Source: Paraescarpia echinospica
Lineage: Eukaryota > Annelida > Polychaeta > Sabellida > Siboglinidae
Length of the DNA stretch: 64,000 nt
Assembly: GCA_020002185.1 (NCBI GenBank)
Contig: CM034532.1
Coordinates: 44,883,006 to 44,947,005 of the forward strand
Direction: 5' to 3'
The translations under genes were made by a program, and so were the position numbers. Below the pieces are notes generated by a model that worked only from the letters and a program-made list of their open reading frames with translations, had not been told where the DNA came from and did no database searches. Shown here piece after piece: positions 21,521-30,255 of the stretch (position 1 is the first letter of the stretch; every line of letters starts with the position of its first letter).

Positions 21521-21949
21521 TAGTTTATTGATTAATTCCATTTGAGTTGTCTGATCAATCATGCCCACCCACACGATGCCCCTGAGAGCTCGTGCCATGT
21601 TCATCCAGCTCCTAGTCGTTTTGCCATCATGGATCACTGCAATCCACGCATCTTTACGTTTGAATACTTTCTCTGTAAAATTATCTGAAGTTATTGGGAA
21701 CATATCTTTGAAAAATTCGTTATCACTTAAGGCTGGAGTCTGGCGAAATTTGTTGTCTAATTCGTTAAGTTCGTTTTCCATCTCATCCTGCAGTTTCAGT
21801 CCCTCGCTGTACCGGGTAGAGGTTGCAGCGCCCGAGACGGGGATAGGCTTCTCTAGATTATCCCCCAGTTGTGCTTCCTTGGCAACACTGATCGCTACAA
21901 ATAGTGATAAGAACTGTAGCGGGAAAACGCACGTGGCTAATGTGTACAT
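21521..21949 (-). CDS. ER thioredoxin-fold protein lacking CxxC, exon 1 with signal peptide
   Basis: The start is the ATG at 21949-21947. It gives a typical signal peptide (MYTLATCVFPLQFLSLFVAI, then SVA-KEAQ), whereas in-frame sequence upstream adds a non-signal extension. A helical charged linker (LQDEMENELNELDNKF) leads into a thioredoxin-like domain: SDNFTEKVFKRKDAWIAVIH, then DGKTTRSWMNMARALRGIVW. Where a PDI would show an active-site CGHC after the beta strand, residues about 108-115 read DGKTTRSW, with no cysteines. The exon ends INKL/GTGAGT in phase 0. With exons 2 and 3 the protein is 357 residues. Signal peptide plus KEEL places it in the ER lumen, probably as a redox-inactive PDI-family chaperone or binding subunit. 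The exact orthologue is not recognised. Confidence 0.88.
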
Positions 21950-22328
21950 CTCGTCGTTCAAAATAGCTAGCCGGGTAAAGGCTCCGCCTACTGATGATAA
22001 TTTCTGGGCGCCGCGCACTTCGGGGAACACCGGATAAATGTGCTACGTACCAAGCAGGAGGCTTTATCGCCTGTCAATCAAACTTGTCTCGAGGGTGCGA
22101 GATTTGTGTTTTTTATTCTGTTTTAGTAATTGAAGCGATATTATTTGTTAATCTTACATTTATATCACCATCTAATCATTTAAACACACAGCGACATTAT
22201 ATTTGTAGATGTTAACGTGTATTGCTAAAGTTTTGTTTTGCGATGCCGCGTGACGTCTTGCCGCCATTTTGAAGTTGCAACAGTAGCTGTTGGTTAAGCT
22301 TCATCGGTTGCTTCGTAAAAACTACATA
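21950..22328. promoter_or_regulatory. Probable divergent promoter with ATF/CRE and YY1-like sites
   Basis: The region lies directly upstream of the ER thioredoxin-like gene and of a plus-strand ATG with a donor 8 bases later. It contains TGACGTCT (CRE-like) at 22251-22258 and GCCGCCATTTTG at 22260-22271. The latter is close to the YY1 site found at many TATA-less housekeeping promoters, and no TATA box is seen. A CRE-like element would suit an ER-stress-responsive gene, but this is inference. Confidence 0.5.
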
Positions 22329-22336
22329 ATGAACGG
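22329..22336 (+). CDS. Possible 8-base first coding exon of an unknown plus-strand gene
   Basis: ATGAACGG is followed immediately by GTAAGA, a strong donor, just downstream of the YY1-like promoter motif. The -3 base is A. In-frame TAA/TGA triplets upstream are consistent with a true start. The exon would leave phase 2. Two downstream candidate exons (26682-26809 and 28106-28260) each have a frame that accepts phase 2. No family is recognised. Confidence 0.35.
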
Positions 22337-22710
22337 GTAAGAGCTCATGTAAACACATCCCACGAAGCACCCCACGAACATCGTGCAGATTATATTGACT
22401 ATGTTGTTTTTAAGAAGCGACATGTTCTATGATGTTTGCTCTTTCGGTTTTGTCGTTTGTAAGTGCTCACTGTTTATTCCCAAGAACAACACACGCCGAC
22501 GCAATTCCGCGTATTGGTTTAACCAGTCAACAAGTTTCGTTGTTGTTAGGTTGATTTTGGATTGCCCAGCATATGGTTTACTTTAACATTGACAATACAT
22601 TAGATAACTTTATCACGTAATCAGCCACCATATGCCGCCAAACTTAGACGTAGCGTCGTAGGCGTAGCCCCCCGTGGCGTAACCGACGGCGACGTACTGT
22701 AGTCGGGTTT
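22337..22710. other. No recognised gene
   Basis: Likely first intron of the possible plus-strand gene. CpG-containing sequence near 22630-22710 forms the outer left flank of the MITE that follows. Confidence 0.35.
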
Positions 22711-23101
22711 GACTAAAAGGCGCTCGACCACGCACGACCATGAAGTTGATGAACGATCACGCACGACCATGTAATATAATATGTTGGTGGATATTTTGGC
22801 CGTTGATGGTATATATATATGGTTTGTATGTACATTATTTAAAATTCTGTGTATGTATTTCGCCCAGGAGTTACATAATTTAGGCATTTTATCCGATCTT
22901 CCTGACGAGTATTTATTCTTGACCCAGTAGCGCCACCTGGCGAATGGAACCGACAAGTTACCACAAGCGACGATAAAAGTTGCGAATTTTGTTACTCCAA
23001 TGTGAAGAGCTGCAAACACATCTCCTACGTACCACTAACAGCCCGCTTGGTTTCTAACACTACATACATTTTGGTCGTTCGTGGTCGTGCGCCTTTTAGT
23101 C
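22711..23101. mobile_element. MITE-like element with 30-bp terminal inverted repeats
   Basis: The left arm begins GACTAAAAGGCGCTCGACCA and runs to 22740. The reverse complement of 23072-23101 matches it with two mismatches in 30. A second partial copy of the arm end (ACGATCACGCACGACCATG) lies at about 22754-22772. The 391-base interior is non-coding, although one minus-strand frame happens to be open across it. No target-site duplication could be assigned. Confidence 0.6.
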
Positions 23102-23394
23102 ATACCGGTAGCGTCTACACTTCACTTGGTGTACAAAACACTGTACACATTTTAGGTCCTGGCTACATCCACTTCACTCCACCTATTGAATACCCCTTAC
23201 CTTTGCCTTAGAAACCATTGTCGTGTATACAGTATAGTTCAAGTAAACTACTTACTTCTTAATTTATTTATCAAATAACATATTGTCTCGAATGAGGTAC
23301 TAACCTGTGATTGGTTGGCATAATAATTAATATTAAATTATTTTGTAACTGGGAGGCTTTTCCTGTAAAGTTTAAATTGACTTGCGTCGAATTC

Positions 23395-23512
23395 ACTGTT
23401 GTAACTTGTGTTTTGCCTAACTTTCATACCTTGGTGCATTAGTTCCATCATTTAACATTATCCCAGGCATAGTTATGTTTAAGAATATTGCGTCGTAGCG
23501 CACTTTTGAGGC
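23395..23512 (-). repeat. Dispersed repeat copy A, inverted relative to the copy at 24838
   Basis: Read on the minus strand it contains CCTCAAAAGTGCGCTACGAC, GCAATATTCTT, TATGCCTGGGATAATG, ACTAATGCACCAAGGTATGA and AAGTTAGGCAAAAC. The same blocks, diverged, occur in plus orientation at 24838-25020 and 34899-35075. Copies A and B flank the hAT-type element as an inverted pair. Confidence 0.65.
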
Positions 23513-23539
23513 ATAAATAACTTCCAGGTTTGCATCAAC

Positions 23540-24734
23540 CAGACCTGCCATATTTTTTGGGTTGCAATCTGTATTTTTGACCTAAAATTCTGTAAGAATC
23601 TATCATTCACACACACATATATATATATATATATACATACATATATAATAATATATATATATGCTACACATACCATAACAACAAGTACATAATTTTATTA
23701 CTCATACATTATATCCAACATCTTCCACAAACTACATTCATCACTGTGACTCAGCATGGTAGCAGGGGCTGTCGATGTTCAGTTTGCACTGAAGGTACGC
23801 AGTAATGGTGTCCGCATTCAAGCTGTGGCGTGCGTCTGTGTGCATTTTCCGCAAGATGGAAAACAGCCTCCCTACATCAGCATTGCTGTGTGGGAGGCGG
23901 AGTAGATGTGCGTCACCTTTGGCTTTGCCAACAGCGGGAAGCAGAAGGCTTGCAACGCCGTCTTGATTGAGAGAATCTCAGACGAGACGTGGTCGATCTG
24001 CCGCGGTTGGCCATCCTCCCCCAGCACGATGGCGTCATCAGCTAACAGCTAAAAATCCTCATCTTTCAGCTGTTCGGCATCAACGTCTGGAGCAAACGGC
24101 TCCAGACACACAATCGGCTCGTAAGTCAGGTTCACATAGGCTGTAGGGTCGAGAACACTCAAGTCGCGCAACACCGGGTTGCCGAACGGAAACTTTGCGA
24201 CCATCTTGTGCACAACCGCAAAGTAAAATGCGCGCACATCGTTGATGAAAGACGGCTGGCGCAATATCTTTATCTTCGAAGATGGAGCGCACCTTCAAAC
24301 TAACCGTGATGGTCGAGTCATCATGCTGGATGGAGCGATCGTCGAAGTTGATGGTGCGCAGGTCAACAACGTTACGGGTGTGGCCATTAGCTGTTACCCG
24401 CCGTTGAGCCACCAGCCGCATTTTTTAGAACTACAATTTACGAGCGCGCCATCTATTGGCTATTGCACACTACAACGAACTAAATCACTGACGTTCTTTC
24501 GATGTAGCTAGTCACTAAAATAAACGATTACTTCATTGCACCACAAGCTGTTGGTTTTTTCGACTGATATGACTGCAATATGGTTTTGTGATGCATACAA
24601 GTAAATAGTGTACCTATATAAAGATTTTTATAAATTTTATTGAAATCCGTATCAAAATAGAGTACGGCAGTATTACAAAAAAATTGTCAAAATCCGCATC
24701 GGATACGGGTAATCCGTATCATATGGCAGGTCTG
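23540..24734 (-). mobile_element. Decayed hAT-type DNA transposon with 14-bp TIRs
   Basis: The left end CAGACCTGCCATAT (from 23540) is matched exactly in inverted form at 24721-24734. Both ends abut ATCAAC (23534-23539 and 24735-24740), a six-base direct repeat. hAT elements usually make eight-base duplications, so two flank bases may have mutated. The interior carries a broken transposase on the minus strand with a hAT C-terminal dimerisation-like motif, and a TA microsatellite at about 23620-23662. The interior near the right end contains small GGATACGGGTAATCCGTATC-like palindromes. Confidence 0.65.
23741..24264 (-). pseudogene. hAT-family transposase C-terminal fragment (frameshifted)
   Basis: Reading down the minus strand, one frame gives RQPSFINDVRAFYFAVVHKM, then VAKFPFGNPVLRDLSVLDPT, ending LKDEDF with a stop at 24049-24051. 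After a shift of frame the continuation reads GRLFSILRKMHTDARHSLNA and DTITAYLQCKLNI to a TGA at 23741-23743. The last block resembles the hAT dimerisation domain (R-FS-RK-TD-R-SL---T). The in-frame stop and frame change make this a dead gene. Similar FPF-NPVL-DLSVLDP proteins are common as multicopy genes in marine invertebrates. Confidence 0.65.
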
Positions 24735-24837
24735 ATCAACATACACTGCAATGTCGCTCATTTTACGCGTGCGATGCGGTAATGCACGGCTAGTGCAATG
24801 CCACAGCGGTGCAGACTAGTGCAAACTGGGTCGCTAT

Positions 24838-25020
24838 TTGGGCTTCAAAAGTACACTAAGACACAATATTTTCATAATATAAATATGCCTGGGTTGGTGT
24901 TGAGTGATAGTACTAATGCACTGAGGTATGAAAGTTAGGCAAAACTCAGTTATATTTACTGTTGTAACAACAAAATCGAGATGGGTCCAGATTTGACACA
25001 AATGCCTTTAATTCAACTAA
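24838..25020 (+). repeat. Dispersed repeat copy B
   Basis: Contains TATTTGGGCTTCAAAAGTAC, AAATATGCCTGGGTTGGTG, GAAAGTTAGGCAAAACTCAG and CAAAATCGAGATGGGTCCAG. Copy C at 34899 shares this order (TATTTGGGCCTCAAAATGCA, AAATATGCCTGGGATGATG, TTAGGCAAAACTATAGTTAC, CAAAATCAAGGTG). The element is unclassified and non-coding. Confidence 0.65.
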
Positions 25021-26681
25021 AATATATAATTATAATGTTGGTGTTAAAACAAGTTTATTTGACTAATTTTCAAATGAAAACCAGCCAGAATTAGAGTACC
25101 CAATTCATGCGATATAATTCAGTAATAAATACAGTCAATTGCAACATCATTGAACATGGCCATGGATTTTGGTACTGACAGATATGGCTTAGAAAAAGGT
25201 TGCAAAAACGTATTGCAAATTTAGGAAACAGACAATTATCTAATTTATACTGTTGATGGTATAGTTACAAAACTGTGACAGTTATCATGATGACATTGAT
25301 GCAGAAAAGTTACCTACTTGTCGTGTGGCACAATGCTCGCACAAGATCTCACCGGTCCTTTCTCTGCCATGGGCTCTCCTTGTCTGCTGTGCCTCAACTG
25401 GGTAGCAGCTATAGATAATGTAAAACGTTTAAAACAGGAATATTTTAATTGGGGCTGTTTCAGTATCAATCAGAATTGTCATGATGCGCACGAAATGCCA
25501 TGCCATTTTAATGACAAACACATTTGTTTGTAACATGTATATTATGTGTGTAGTGAAAACATTAGCTAAACTAACTATACATTTGTAAAAACAGCCATTA
25601 GCACAGTGACACATACACAGTTATAATATCCGGATGGCACAAACAGTGTTTACCACTTTGTTCAGTTGTGACCCTGGCGACAAGTTGCACCGTACTTTTA
25701 TGAAATTTTGTACTTCTATATTATTATTTAGTTACAGAGGATGGTAAATTAATGGAACAAATTATGTAATGGCTGTGTTAATGCCAACCGTGTGAATATG
25801 TTTAAAAGTAAAATTTATTGATATCTGGTCAGGGTTGTCTACGCAATCCCTCTTGACATTTGCAATGGAAAATTTGTTTTGAAGAAATTAATAGTGCAAT
25901 AATGTATTTTTCTCATCAGCTTTCCAAGTCTTGATATCAGTTGCATTTTCCAATATGTCGGGCTGTGTGTATAAGATTCTCATTGATTATGCCCCGAAAG
26001 AAGGTACATTGTATAAATTAAATATGACCGCATGTATGAATACTGCTAGTTTTTGTAATAACTATTGCAACCACTAAAATCCATTTAAAATAGCTTAGTT
26101 TACAGAAGGCGTGATCAGCATGAAGTTACATTGAATCAGCTATATAGAGCTGTGTAAATTGTGAAACTGAATTTGAAGCCGAGTTAAACTAGATATATAG
26201 CAACAAATTGTACAGTTTATTTTAAATGGATTTATAATACTAAAACCAGCTTTGTTATTTGAAAAAATGCACATCCAAGGTATTTTGCATGCAAGAAGGT
26301 TTCTAGCAGGAATATACAAAAACAGAAGAGTGCATTTGTCAAGCTACAAATACCATCCATAGATCATAGATTATTAATTACACAATTATTTCAGTGCCAC
26401 ATATTATTTTGTTCAACAGTAGCTAGTCTATTTTTACTGTAGATCTATGTTTTTATTTCAAATTCTTGTTTATTGTAAAGTCATAAAAGAAGAATATTCA
26501 CATAGTAATAGTAGATATTTAGTAAATAATCCTTTTGTTTGGTCAGTAAACTGCAGTCTCGAGAGATGAAAGTGATATTTATTTAGATTCTAGCAGTCGA
26601 ATGAAAGATGCCAGCAGGCCAATTCTCAGCTGCATTTCCCCGTCCATGCATGATCATGTACGCAAGGCTGCTTTCTCACAG
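25021..26681. other. No firmly supported gene
   Basis: Mostly AT-rich. A stretch at 25920-26003 looks like an 84-base exon: it follows TTTTTCTCATCAG and precedes GAAG/GTACAT. It contains an ATG at 25955 and could read MSGCVYKILIDYAPKE. It might be an alternative first exon, but nothing else supports it. Confidence 0.3.
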
Positions 26682-26809
26682 CAAATGTGTCCACAGGCAT
26701 CTATTGCATAGTGAAGCAGAATGCTCTACTGACTGTCCTCAAACAAGACTTGTGGACATTGTGCTTCCTATGATTCACCTGTGCACCCAACATATTGAGA
26801 GGTGCACAG
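26682..26809 (+). other. Candidate internal exon of an unknown plus-strand gene
   Basis: The 128-base stretch is bounded by CTTTCTCACAG and CACAG/GTATGC. Only one frame is open: KCVHRHLLHSEAECSTDCPQ, then TRLVDIVLPMIHLCTQHIER and CT. It enters in phase 2, which would join the 8-base start exon at 22329-22336 as Met-Asn-Gly-Lys, and leaves in phase 1. I do not recognise the sequence. The open frame also extends upstream of the acceptor, so exon limits are uncertain. Confidence 0.3.
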
Positions 26810-28105
26810 GTATGCCTACGTTCACAGGTGGATTTTTTTTATAAGGGCAGCATTCAATTATAATGTATACATTAAGATAAGTTGAAATTTGAATCCATAA
26901 AACAATTTAATTCAGGTTTTTTAAGGTGCATTGTTATGATTAATATGTTGTGGCACTTAATTATTTAGGAATCACATGTATACAACCTTTTTTCTTGGCA
27001 TCAAACAATAACATATTTGTAGGCAACACAACCCTGACCCTGCATGTGTATGTCCAAACACTGTACTTGTGATTACATTTACATAAACTGGACCTATTAT
27101 AATCCAATATTTTAAAAGTCAGTTGCTAGGATTGTCATCTGGTTTACAAGTTGTTACTAGAGTCTACAGTGTAACTGGAGCATATAGCGTGACAGTCTTG
27201 ATATATAACGACCCAGATAAATGTATTGTCAGGTGCAAGAGGTCTCTCAAAAATGTAGGTAAATTCTGTTTCGTTTAAAAAACATCCCTTCGGTGGTATG
27301 CCCAGTGCATAAACATGAAGCCATTTGATTGACTTCCGGGTGGTTTTTGCAGACATTTACTCCTGGGACTTTCCTTTATAATTTGGGAATTGAAAGGATC
27401 AAATTGTAAGCAGCTAGACAAATAGGTACCCTATATGGCAGTCTGTGGTGCGTGAAGTCCAGGTCGCCTGGGAATAGCATGGTGTGGCTCTGTTTCTATT
27501 GCATGTTTCTTGTTTGCTTGCAGCACATTCTGTGTTGTATAATTCAATAAATAGAAAATGGCGCTGAAAAAGGCAAGCAATTGATGCCCTGGGAAATAAT
27601 GGCACCACTGAGAAAACAGCATTAAAGTGCGACACTGTGCAGCCAAACATTCCGCTGCCTTTGACATTTATTCTATGTCAATTCTGTAAATCTAAATTTG
27701 TTTTAATGATTTTTGCATAAATTTGCGTGATTGCTAATCAATTTATTTAATGATGTTTGTCTTGATTTTAAATAAAATAGTGACTTGCATGAAAGATCAG
27801 CAGAGCCATTGTTTCCTGCCATATTGCTTGCGCGCACATTCTTCCTGTCGTTTTGTCGCCCTGCAATTTCCTGTTGCATCTTTATAAACTACTGATTCCC
27901 AATGCCATACACCCCTGACCATTGCTAGATGTGTTTGTTCGCACAGCATGTGCCTCCGAAGTCTTGTCTGTGAGCACCACCTCTTATTCTGTGGCACCTC
28001 TCACTAATTCCTGCGATATTAGCCTCTCTAATATCACTAAATTGTTATGATTTCGACCTTGTCGCTTGCTTCTATTAATGTTATTCTCTTCCTTTTCTTT
28101 TGCAG
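26810..28105. other. No supported gene
   Basis: Overlapping minus-strand frames at 27414-27667 and 27797-28256 are open but show no domain; the second includes the reverse complement of a polypyrimidine tract, which argues against coding. A minus-strand TE remnant cannot be excluded. Confidence 0.35.
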
Positions 28106-28260
28106 TGGCTTTCTTCTTTCTGGCATCAAGGTATGTTGTCTTCCTACTTTTCGTATCAGTTGGCCGATCGATGCCTCTCTCAGACCTTCCAAGTTGACAC
28201 GAGCAAATAGTGAGATATCTCTGTATCCCCCAGTGGATCTTGTGGGACATTTCCAAGGAG
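28106..28260 (+). other. Candidate exon of an unknown plus-strand gene
   Basis: A textbook acceptor (TATTAATGTTATTCTCTTCC, TTTTCTTTTGCAG) precedes 28106, and CAAGGAG/GTATAA follows 28260. In phase 2 the 155 bases are fully open: GFLLSGIKVCCLPTFRISWP, IDASLRPSKLTRANSEISLY, PPVDLVGHFQG. That phase matches the 8-base exon at 22329-22336 directly, giving MNGGFLLSG. An internal GTATGT/CTCTCAG pair could remove a 53-base intron (28131-28183). LTRANSEI resembles a phosphorylatable basic-x-x-Ser site. No family is recognised. Confidence 0.35.
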
Positions 28261-29195
28261 GTATAACAAATATTGTTTTAATTGGTGGCGCCATCTACCA
28301 AATGTAGTTAAATACCCGAATTATGCACCTGCTCTGAACTGTTTCTATATCTGGCCTGTCCACGAAATATATTAACATTTGCAAGTGATGGGATTTACAG
28401 GTTTTTGCATTAATAAGTTTATTTGCATCCATAATTAATTAATTGTATCGTACTGTCGGGTGTAAATAAACTGAATTAAGCAAAAAAAACCTTTGAGCAG
28501 AAAAAACTCTGAAAAGCAACCATTTTTATTATATGACACAACTGAGAGCTTTTTGTTTGAAAGTGGGAGCCCAAAATTTTGAAGAAATGACCAAAAGGCC
28601 CAGTGGGAGGGGAAGATCTCCCAACATATTGGTAAATTTGGAAGGTCTCGCTCTGTTCTTGTGTCTCTCATGAAACGTGCATCGATTAATGAAAATATAT
28701 ATACCCAAGCCTAGCTTTGCACATCAAGAGACCATCAGGAGAAAAAAAGAACAATTGAAAAACAAACAATTAAGATGCTATGATGTATATTATTATTTAG
28801 TATGACAGAAATCGGCAGGTAGAGACGTGGTAAAACAAGCCATATTGAATCATGAGGATGCCAGTTGTAAAAAAACTGGACTGTTTTAGCTTTGGAATAA
28901 AGGCCCTAGTCATGCTGGTGTTTACATTTTTGCAAGTTAACTAAAACCCAAACTCATTTTATGTGTAATATAGCAACTTAATAAATTACATACTGTTTTT
29001 ACATAATTTTTGTACAATCCTACATACATTACATACTGCCGAAGTGCATAAAGACCACCTTGTTATGCAATGGTGGTCTATCACATTGTTATAATAATAT
29101 AAAGTTGGAAAGTTTGCTGTAAGTAATGTTTCATGTAAAAGTTTAAAAAGTGAATAGCATCCGCCGTTAGCTGCCATATCTCAGAAACCATTCGG
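28261..29195. other. No recognised gene
   Basis: AT-rich, no supported exon on either strand. Confidence 0.45.
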
Positions 29196-29300
29196 CAACT
29201 TTTTCTCTAATTTTGAATAGACATATCTTAGGGTACTGTCACTATGCATGAGAAATATGTATTTGATTGAATCATTCTGGCCCCCCCCCAAACTGGTAAA
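29196..29300 (+). repeat. Unclassified ~105-bp repeat, copy 1 of 3
   Basis: Core order: AACTTTTTCTCTAATTTTGA, ATAGACATAT, CTGTCACTATGCATGAGAAA and TGTATTTGATTGAATCATTC, then a C-run. Two more copies lie at 29396 and 30146. Confidence 0.7.
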
Positions 29301-29395
29301 TTTTCACATTTTGCCTTGGGTTTTGCTTATCCATTTCCGGGCGTTGCAGCCTTGATGGATTGTTTATAGACATTTTGCCTATTTTTTCAAAAAAT

Positions 29396-29505
29396 ACCAG
29401 TAACTTTTTCTCTGATTTTGCATAGACATTTCATGTGGTAGTGCCACTATACACAATAAATCTGTATTTGATTGAATCATTCTCAGGGCCCCCAAAAATT
29501 AGATG
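29396..29505 (+). repeat. Unclassified ~105-bp repeat, copy 2 of 3
   Basis: AACTTTTTCTCTGATTTTGC, ATAGACATTTCATGTGGTAG, TGCCACTATACACAATAAAT, CTGTATTTGATTGAATCATT, CTCAGGGCCCCCAAA. More similar to copy 3 than to copy 1. Confidence 0.7.
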
Positions 29506-30145
29506 TTATATAGTGTAGTGTGTTTGTCACACATTGGACTTGTTGCAAAAAGACATTGTGCTTAAGAGACTGCAACCCTAGTAGACAACACTACACAGGC
29601 TGCATGCCATGGCATTGGCCAGATTGATGATGTGTCATTGAGGGGCACTGGATTCTGCCAACCCTTTATTGGATTAATTATTTCAACTTTTCCAAATAAA
29701 AAAATTCTTCTCCACCAATGTTATGATGTTGTATCCAACAGACCATATACAGAACAAATATATGAAACAAATATTTATATACACTAACTTGGTATAGCAG
29801 CACTGTTTTTGCGATGATTGTAGTTTTTTTAAATATGGTGATATACCAAGCAAGAAGTACAAAACTGGTATGTTGCCTCAGGGCAACAACTTCCAATAAA
29901 GGGTTTAAGGGCTGATGTACTGCAGTAAACATGCATTTGCAGAAATAAAGTAGCCCTGTGAACTAGTACCACTGTGTTGAGTATTGCCTCCATTGTTATT
30001 GTATGAGACAGCATTACTGTGTAGCAAGTGACTACGTAACACTAATAGCAATTAATATTTTTTTAGACCTTGTTGAATTTTGTTTTCATGTGAATAATGA
30101 CTCGACTTTAAAATGGACTTGCAACTTTGATTATAGTGCAAATAT

Positions 30146-30255
30146 TTTGGTTGCTTTCTCTGATTTCGCAAATACATTTTTTGTGGTAGTGCCACTATAC
30201 ACAAGAAATCTGTATTTGATTGAATCATTCTACCCCACAGGGCCCCCAAACTCCA
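30146..30255 (+). repeat. Unclassified ~105-bp repeat, copy 3 of 3
   Basis: TTGCTTTCTCTGATTTCGCA, AATACATTTTTTGTGGTAGT, GCCACTATACACAAGAAATC, TGTATTTGATTGAATCATTC, CCACAGGGCCCCCAAA. All three copies have the same orientation and the same end, as expected for 3' ends of a retroelement or for a local segmental repeat. Confidence 0.7.

Noticed and set aside
21950..22030. Upstream extension of the ER thioredoxin-like protein to a GTG codon at 22030
   Set aside because: No ATG in the extension; the ATG at 21949 starts a proper signal peptide.
22621..23019. 132-codon minus-strand frame
   Set aside because: It spans the MITE at 22711-23101 including one inverted arm; no family resemblance.
27414..28256. 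Minus-strand transposase-like gene
   Set aside because: Frames are open but no transposase motif is visible, and one includes the reverse complement of a strong plus-strand acceptor tract.
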